Shown piece by piece: positions 34,210-38,040 of a stretch of DNA of 38,040 nucleotides (position 1 is the stretch's first letter; each line of letters starts with the position of its first letter). A program made the translations under genes and the position numbers. This stretch comes from Oxalobacteraceae bacterium OM1. Lineage in GTDB: Bacteria; Pseudomonadota; Gammaproteobacteria; Burkholderiales; Burkholderiaceae_D. The notes beneath the pieces were generated by a model. It was given only the letters and a program-made list of their open reading frames with translations. It did no database searches and was not told the DNA's origin. Location of the stretch: contig SPQI01000335.1 of assembly GCA_004570315.1 (NCBI GenBank), positions 1-38,040 of the forward strand, given 5' to 3'.

Positions 34210-34596
34210 CTAAATCTCAAGTAAATCGTGACGGAGCACCTCCCAGCCATCGATTAGCGCCTCGTATTCACGCCAGTGTTCAAGACGCTGTTGCGGGCTT
34301 TGCGCAGCACGCTCTGGCACCACCGGGGCGTCGGCGCCATCAACATGAAAGACGACATGGCCTCCTTCCGCACCGAGTTTTGCTACCATCCGATTGATCG
34401 TGCGCTGCAGGCGTACAGGCTCCATGCGCGACGCGCTGCGATAGCGTTCCGAAATCATCCGAACCGCCTCCTCGCGGGACAGTGGGCGCACCACGGGCGG
34501 CATATCCATCAGCATGAAGTACAACGCATCAATGCGGCGGCGGCGGTATGCCAAGAGGCGTTCGGCTTGCGTTGCGGTATAGCGTCGAGAGACCAT
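34210..34596 (-). CDS. Hypothetical protein of the replication module
   Basis: A 128-residue, Arg-rich, mainly helical protein starting MVSRRYTATQAERLLAYRRRR. It contains LSREEAVRMISERYRSASRM and QRTINRMVAKLGAEGG, helices with a DNA- or RNA-binding look, but I cannot name a family. The ATG at 34596 is preceded by AAAGGA, which decides it over a longer frame beginning at 34650. It lies in the minus-strand series between the 88-residue gene and the zinc-ribbon gene. Confidence 0.55.
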   Translation of the reverse strand: MVSRRYTATQAERLLAYRRRRIDALYFMLMDMPPVVRPLSREEAVRMISERYRSASRMEPVRLQRTINRMVAKLGAEGGHVVFHVDGADAPVVPERAAQSPQQRLEHWREYEALIDGWEVLRHDLLEI

Positions 34597-34609
34597 TATT
34601 TTTCCTTTA

Positions 34610-34876
34610 TTAAAGTGAGCCAACCCATCCGGTATGCTGGCGCACGCCACAGCGCGTCAGCAGCGCGTGGCGTACGTCTCCTGTAAGGAGAGCATCCCGT
34701 GCATTCAAAAAGACCTTAAAAAACAACGGCTTGGAGATGCTCACTTGCTGTGTGCTTCGCGCAATCGAGCATTCACTTAAGTCATTGATTTCTAAACCTA
34801 ATTCTTTTTGCTCGCGATCGAACAAACGCGTCGAGCATGCCGAGCATCGAGCATTGGCGGCATCTACCACCATCAT
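34610..34876 (-). CDS. Small hypothetical protein with CxxC motif
   Basis: An 88-residue product beginning MMVVDAANARCSACSTRLFD, with one CxxC pair near the N-terminus, then ELGLEINDLSECSI and a hydrophobic LFFKVFLNARDALL stretch. No family is recognised. Its ATG overlaps the stop of the helicase gene as ATGA, which supports coupled translation and a real gene. Confidence 0.5.
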   Translation of the reverse strand: MMVVDAANARCSACSTRLFDREQKELGLEINDLSECSIARSTQQVSISKPLFFKVFLNARDALLTGDVRHALLTRCGVRQHTGWVGSL

Positions 34877-36462
34877 TCGCGACCTCCTGTCTGGCGTGCC
34901 TTTGTGCGTTTAGCCGTTTTCTTGTCGACCGCTCGCTTTCCTTGCACGGTGCTCTCTTCGGTACCGATAGCTTTGGCGTCCGACGTCTCCGCCGGAGTGG
35001 CATCCGCCGGAATGTATTGGCTGCCAGGACCGATGCGGATGAGCTTGACCTTGCCGGCATTCATAAGCGCCTTTGCGTGCTCGGCAAACCACTTCGCCGA
35101 CAGGTCATTGAACTGCAGCGGCATGTCGTGACGGCGCTTATGCAGTCCGTTGACCGAAGTCGAGCTGGCGGCATACGGTTTGCCTTCGCCATACGCCTTT
35201 GCGATTTCGTCGAGGAGTTCCTGTTCCAGCAGCGCATTGTCGTCCCGCTGCAGGCGCAAAAACTCATGCGTGCAGTCTTCCAGCAGACCGGCCTCGTTAC
35301 GGATGTAGATCGTTTCGTCACGGCGTGCATCGCCGTTCGCCTTCACGATCCGGCCGACTACTACGCTGTTTTCCGCATAGTCGCGGCCCAGCTTCTCGCA
35401 CACTTCTCTGCCGTGCGGGTGCGGGTACAGTCCATACGCGGCACGTGCACTACCCACGATGGCGCTCGACCCACGGATTGCATCCATGGCGTTGGAGCCT
35501 GCCATGGGACCACCCTTGTCGGTCGCCTTGTCCTTGTTGAAGTGATGCAGCACCATCACGGTGGCCCCCGTCCGCGCTGCCAGGTCTGTGAATTCGTTCA
35601 TCATCGACTGGGCGATTTCAGCAGCGTTGAGGTCGCCGGTGCTCACCGCCTGCAAGGTGTCGACCACGATGAGGACAACCTCGTCCAGGCCCAGGATCTC
35701 TTCCTTCAATGCCAGCCACGCTGCAGTAGCCTGCATGCCCTTACGCGGGTCGCCCTCGATGACGCACAGGTGTCCTTGATCCGGGAGGCTCGCGACATGC
35801 AAACGCTCGGGCATCGGGCGGCCGCCCGCCAATGCGTGGAGGCGGCGATGCATCTCCTCGAGGTCGTCCTCGGCGCTGATGATGACCGTGCAGCCACGGC
35901 TTTCCACCCGGCCGCCGAAGCAAACGCGAACGTCGTCGAACGCAGTGGGTCCGGGCGGCAGTGTGAGTTGCAGTGCTAGATACAGCGCCAGCATTGACTT
36001 GCCGACACCGGGTGGCGAGGCAACCACGACTACCTTCCCGCGCGGGAACACCCGGTGAACCAGCCAGCCCACCTGCTTCGGCGTGCCAGCAAATAGCCGA
36101 TCGGCCGTATTGGCCTTCAAATTGAACGCCCGGCGCTCGGCGCGGCTCGACTGCGGGACGTCCGACGGCACCGGCGACGCCTGATTGGCCGCACTGCGCG
36201 CGATCTTGCGTACTTCATTGACGTCCAGCGCCGTCTCGCACAGTCGCAAATTAAGACTGTGCAGGGCAACACCGATTTCCTCTTCCTGCATGCCGGCTCG
36301 CCGCAGAACACAAGCGCGCTTGAACAGTTCAGCGTTGCGGCGGCCAACGGGAATGCGCTCGTCGGCAGCGTCGTTTGCTGCCAGCGTACCTGCGGACGTG
36401 CTATGCCCGCCGCGCTGGCAGAAAGCGATCAACGCCTGCGGCGCTATGGCGAAGTTATGCAT
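34873..36462 (-). CDS. RepA-like replicative helicase/ATPase with PriCT-type N-terminus
   Basis: A 529-residue replication protein. Residues about 40-95 look like a PriCT primase-associated domain (GRRNAELFKRACVLRRAGMQ, ALDVNEVRKIARSAAN). A RecA/RepA-type hexameric helicase domain follows: Walker A SPPGVGKSMLALYLALQL, then TVIISAEDD, Walker B VVLIVVDTLQAV, and the LHHFNKD segment. The C-terminal region has a winged-helix-like part (LQFNDLSAKWFAEHAKALM) and a basic Lys/Thr-rich tail. The start at 36462 is favoured by GGGAGG at ideal spacing; another ATG at 36480 is possible. Either start overlaps the end of the primase gene. It should unwind element DNA during excision and replication. Confidence 0.82.
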   Translation of the reverse strand: MHNFAIAPQALIAFCQRGGHSTSAGTLAANDAADERIPVGRRNAELFKRACVLRRAGMQEEEIGVALHSLNLRLCETALDVNEVRKIARSAANQASPVPSDVPQSSRAERRAFNLKANTADRLFAGTPKQVGWLVHRVFPRGKVVVVASPPGVGKSMLALYLALQLTLPPGPTAFDDVRVCFGGRVESRGCTVIISAEDDLEEMHRRLHALAGGRPMPERLHVASLPDQGHLCVIEGDPRKGMQATAAWLALKEEILGLDEVVLIVVDTLQAVSTGDLNAAEIAQSMMNEFTDLAARTGATVMVLHHFNKDKATDKGGPMAGSNAMDAIRGSSAIVGSARAAYGLYPHPHGREVCEKLGRDYAENSVVVGRIVKANGDARRDETIYIRNEAGLLEDCTHEFLRLQRDDNALLEQELLDEIAKAYGEGKPYAASSTSVNGLHKRRHDMPLQFNDLSAKWFAEHAKALMNAGKVKLIRIGPGSQYIPADATPAETSDAKAIGTEESTVQGKRAVDKKTAKRTKARQTGGRE

Positions 36463-37123
36463 CACCACCTCCCACGACATCCCAGTCGAGCATCAGATAC
36501 TTTTTGCCGTTCAAGGTGGAGGGTTCCACCACGATGTAGCCACCACCGGAGCGAATATCGAGGCCAGGAGCGATTCCGACGCGGTTCCCGACGCGCGTCC
36601 CTTCTGGCAGGAGGAAGATACGGTGCTCGCCGCCAGACGGGGTGCGCTGCGTCTGGGTGGGCGGCAGCGGCCCATGCTCATCCTCGAAAGCCGCCAGCGT
36701 GGCATAGCCGTCGACGCCGTTCTTGCAGTCGATGTCAACCACCATCATGTCGTCGGCAATGGCAAGGCCCAGATTGGCATCTGGGTTTCGGCGGAGTAGC
36801 GCGATGGTGTACTCCAGCGGCATTTCCTTCCAGCCGGGCGCCAGCGGTTCCTTGCTGTTGGGTTTCAGCGGGATTGGGTGAAGGCGATGGCGTGCGTACG
36901 CCTGGGCATAGGTGACGGTCGCGGGGTCATTGGCAATAGCGGCGGCGTAATTCCGGCCGCCGTTGGCGACGGCGTAGTTTTCGGCAAACGTAATTACTCC
37001 GCTATCGTCATTTTCTGCCAGGATTGCGGTGGCGCGGCAGGTAACGTGAGCGCAGCCGAACCCGAGAACCATGGACGCCGTCTCGCGGCGATCGGCGTCA
37101 AGTGGAACAGTAGCGGTCTTCAC
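36455..37123 (-). CDS. Primase-polymerase (PrimPol) domain protein
   Basis: A 222-residue protein related to the N-terminal bifunctional primase/polymerase domain of plasmid and satellite replication proteins. After about 70 unassigned residues comes AQAYARHRLHPIPLKPNSK and PGWKEM. The catalytic DxD is Asp130/Asp132 in MMVVDIDCKNG, and the conserved His is His167 in TPSGGEHRIFLLP. GLDIRSGGGYIVVEPS completes the fold. The start codon is GTG, overlapping the alpA stop as GTGA. In many satellites this domain is fused to the helicase; here it is a separate gene that overlaps the helicase gene. Confidence 0.82.
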   Translation of the reverse strand: MKTATVPLDADRRETASMVLGFGCAHVTCRATAILAENDDSGVITFAENYAVANGGRNYAAAIANDPATVTYAQAYARHRLHPIPLKPNSKEPLAPGWKEMPLEYTIALLRRNPDANLGLAIADDMMVVDIDCKNGVDGYATLAAFEDEHGPLPPTQTQRTPSGGEHRIFLLPEGTRVGNRVGIAPGLDIRSGGGYIVVEPSTLNGKKYLMLDWDVVGGGDA

Positions 37124-37380
37124 ATGTCCTCCTTGCTGCTCGGCGCCGGCGCTGTCGGCTTGCGTTGCATCCAGGACTGATGCTTGCCAAGCGCGGTATC
37201 GGCGGCGGCGATGCGTTCATCGATCCACTTCTCGATTTCAGCATCGACCCAGCCACGCGCGGTGCCGCCCAGCGAGATCGGGCGCGGGAATGTGCCGGCC
37301 TGGATGGCCTTGTAGATGAAGGTTTTCTTGAGGCCGACGCGGGCCTCGACTTCGTGCAACTTCAGGATGCGTTTCGACAT
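37120..37380 (-). CDS. alpA: AlpA-family transcriptional regulator / excisionase-like protein
   Basis: An 86-residue MerR-like helix-turn-helix protein. ILKLHEVEARVGLKKTFIYK holds the helix-turn-helix, followed by the wing GTFPRPISLGGTARGWVDAEIEKWI, which is the family signature. In phage P4 and related islands AlpA-type proteins switch on integrase expression and favour excision. AAAGGAG precedes the ATG. It is the first gene of the replication module and is coupled to the primase gene. A dyad lies directly upstream. Confidence 0.93.
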   Translation of the reverse strand: MSKRILKLHEVEARVGLKKTFIYKAIQAGTFPRPISLGGTARGWVDAEIEKWIDERIAAADTALGKHQSWMQRKPTAPAPSSKEDM

Positions 37381-37403
37381 ACCGTTCTCCTTTCGACTGC
37401 CGG

Positions 37404-37466
37404 TTGGCAGGTACGAATCACGGTAATGCCGGCCGACCTATTCGACTCCGTGCGAATCCCTGCCAA
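37404..37466. promoter_or_regulatory. Dyad between integrase and alpA genes (candidate operator or recombination site)
   Basis: TTGGCAGG (37404-37411) then CACGG (37419-37423), mirrored by CCGTG (37448-37452) then CCTGCCAA (37459-37466). The two half-sites thus have the same bipartite form in opposite orientation. The position, just upstream of alpA and after the integrase 3' end, fits AlpA autoregulation or accessory protein binding. The rest of the 37381-37599 gap holds nothing else clear. Confidence 0.5.
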
Positions 37467-37599
37467 TCCGCAGACTGTTCATGGGAGAAATGAAACGTTG
37501 CAGGAATGCCGCAGTCTTTATCCCTGCTGCAAATGATTTGCGGCCGCGGCAAGGCACGGTCGCGTGCGACTTCGCGTCCAGGTTCAGGGTAACGGGTGA

Positions 37600-38040
37600 T
37601 TACGCCGCCCGCAGTTGCGGCGGTGCGGCCACGTTGGCCGCCGCCGTCAGCGCGGCGAGACGGTCGCCAAGCAGCGTCCAGGCAGCGCGCTGTTCGTCCA
37701 CCAATTGCTGATGCTGGTAGGTGCGCACCAGCTTGTTCGGCTCGACGTGGTTCAGGCAGCGTTCGATAACGTACGGCGCAACGCCCAGATTGCCCATTAG
37801 TGTGGCACCGGTGCGGCGCAGGTCATGCGGCGTCCACGCGCCGCCTGGGAGCATTAGCGTCGCGGTTTTCTTGCTGCGGTTGCGCAGGGGCGCCGTACGC
37901 TGACGGTCGTGGACCTGTTTGGCGATGGCCTTGGTGTCGATCGGGCCGTCGCCGGCACGGTTCGGCAGCATCCAGGCAGGGTGGCTACGCAGGGCCGCGA
38001 GGCGTCGAAACTGGACCTGCGCGAACGGCGACAGGTGGAT
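37600..38040 (-). CDS. int: P4-type tyrosine site-specific integrase (partial, C-terminal part)
   Basis: Catalyses recombination between element and chromosome. Only the last 146 residues are inside the window; the frame is open to the right edge (HLSPFAQVQFRRLAAL at the edge). The catalytic core shows HDLRRTGATLM (the HxxR box), LNHVEPNK with the second histidine, and RTYQHQ with the nucleophilic tyrosine, the arrangement of P4-family integrases. The first catalytic arginine lies outside the window or near its edge. The gene reads leftward toward alpA, so its 5' end and probably the nearest attachment site lie to the right. Confidence 0.92.
   Translation of the reverse strand: MHLSPFAQVQFRRLAALRSHPAWMLPNRAGDGPIDTKAIAKQVHDRQRTAPLRNRSKKTATLMLPGGAWTPHDLRRTGATLMGNLGVAPYVIERCLNHVEPNKLVRTYQHQQLVDEQRAAWTLLGDRLAALTAAANVAAPPQLRAA

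Overview
The window is chromosomal DNA from a betaproteobacterium of the order Burkholderiales. The gene order around the TCA cycle and the DUF2863 gene suggest Oxalobacteraceae (Massilia or Noviherbaspirillum-like). That placement is inferred from protein character, not from a database search. The window has two parts that meet at a tRNA-Pro(GGG) gene at about 16.9 kb.

Left part (1-16.8 kb) is conserved core. On the minus strand lie a GntR regulator, then sdhC-sdhD-sdhA-sdhB-sdhE-gltA as one tight cluster closed by a terminator, then the 5' two thirds of sucA (2-oxoglutarate dehydrogenase E1), which runs off the left edge. Divergent from the regulator, on the plus strand, lie mdh, a CitE-like HpcH/HpaI aldolase, a small MliC-like periplasmic protein and acnA. 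Together these encode most of the oxidative TCA cycle: aconitase, 2-oxoglutarate dehydrogenase E1, succinate dehydrogenase, malate dehydrogenase and citrate synthase. A small membrane protein, a DUF2863 protein and an M14 zinc carboxypeptidase follow, with clear hairpin terminators between units.

Right part (16.9-38.04 kb) is an accessory island. Its right portion, all on the minus strand, is a satellite-like mobile-element module: a P4-type tyrosine integrase (cut by the window edge), AlpA, a primase-polymerase, a RepA-like helicase with a PriCT-type N-terminus, and four small coupled genes. These include a zinc-ribbon protein and a stand-alone M41-like HExxH protein. The middle holds a four-gene type IC restriction locus in the order hsdM-hsdS-prrC-hsdR, which is the arrangement of the E. 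coli prr locus. The gene between hsdS and hsdR encodes a PrrC-type anticodon nuclease, so the locus should restrict foreign DNA and kill or arrest cells when restriction is disabled. HsdS carries three TAEL repeats between its target-recognition domains, a known spacer-length determinant. The left cargo (17.1-25.1 kb) holds poorly known genes: a zinc-ribbon protein with a small coupled ORF, a beta-rich protein of unknown family, a duplicated Cys-rich secreted peptide, a proline-rich lipoprotein with an HExxH motif, a DUF6979 protein, a possible nuclease, an ASCH-like protein and a membrane coiled-coil protein.

I saw no rRNA, CRISPR array, transposase or complete att pair. The strongest finding is the prr-type restriction/anticodon-nuclease locus. 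The best candidates for something undescribed are the unknown cargo genes next to it.
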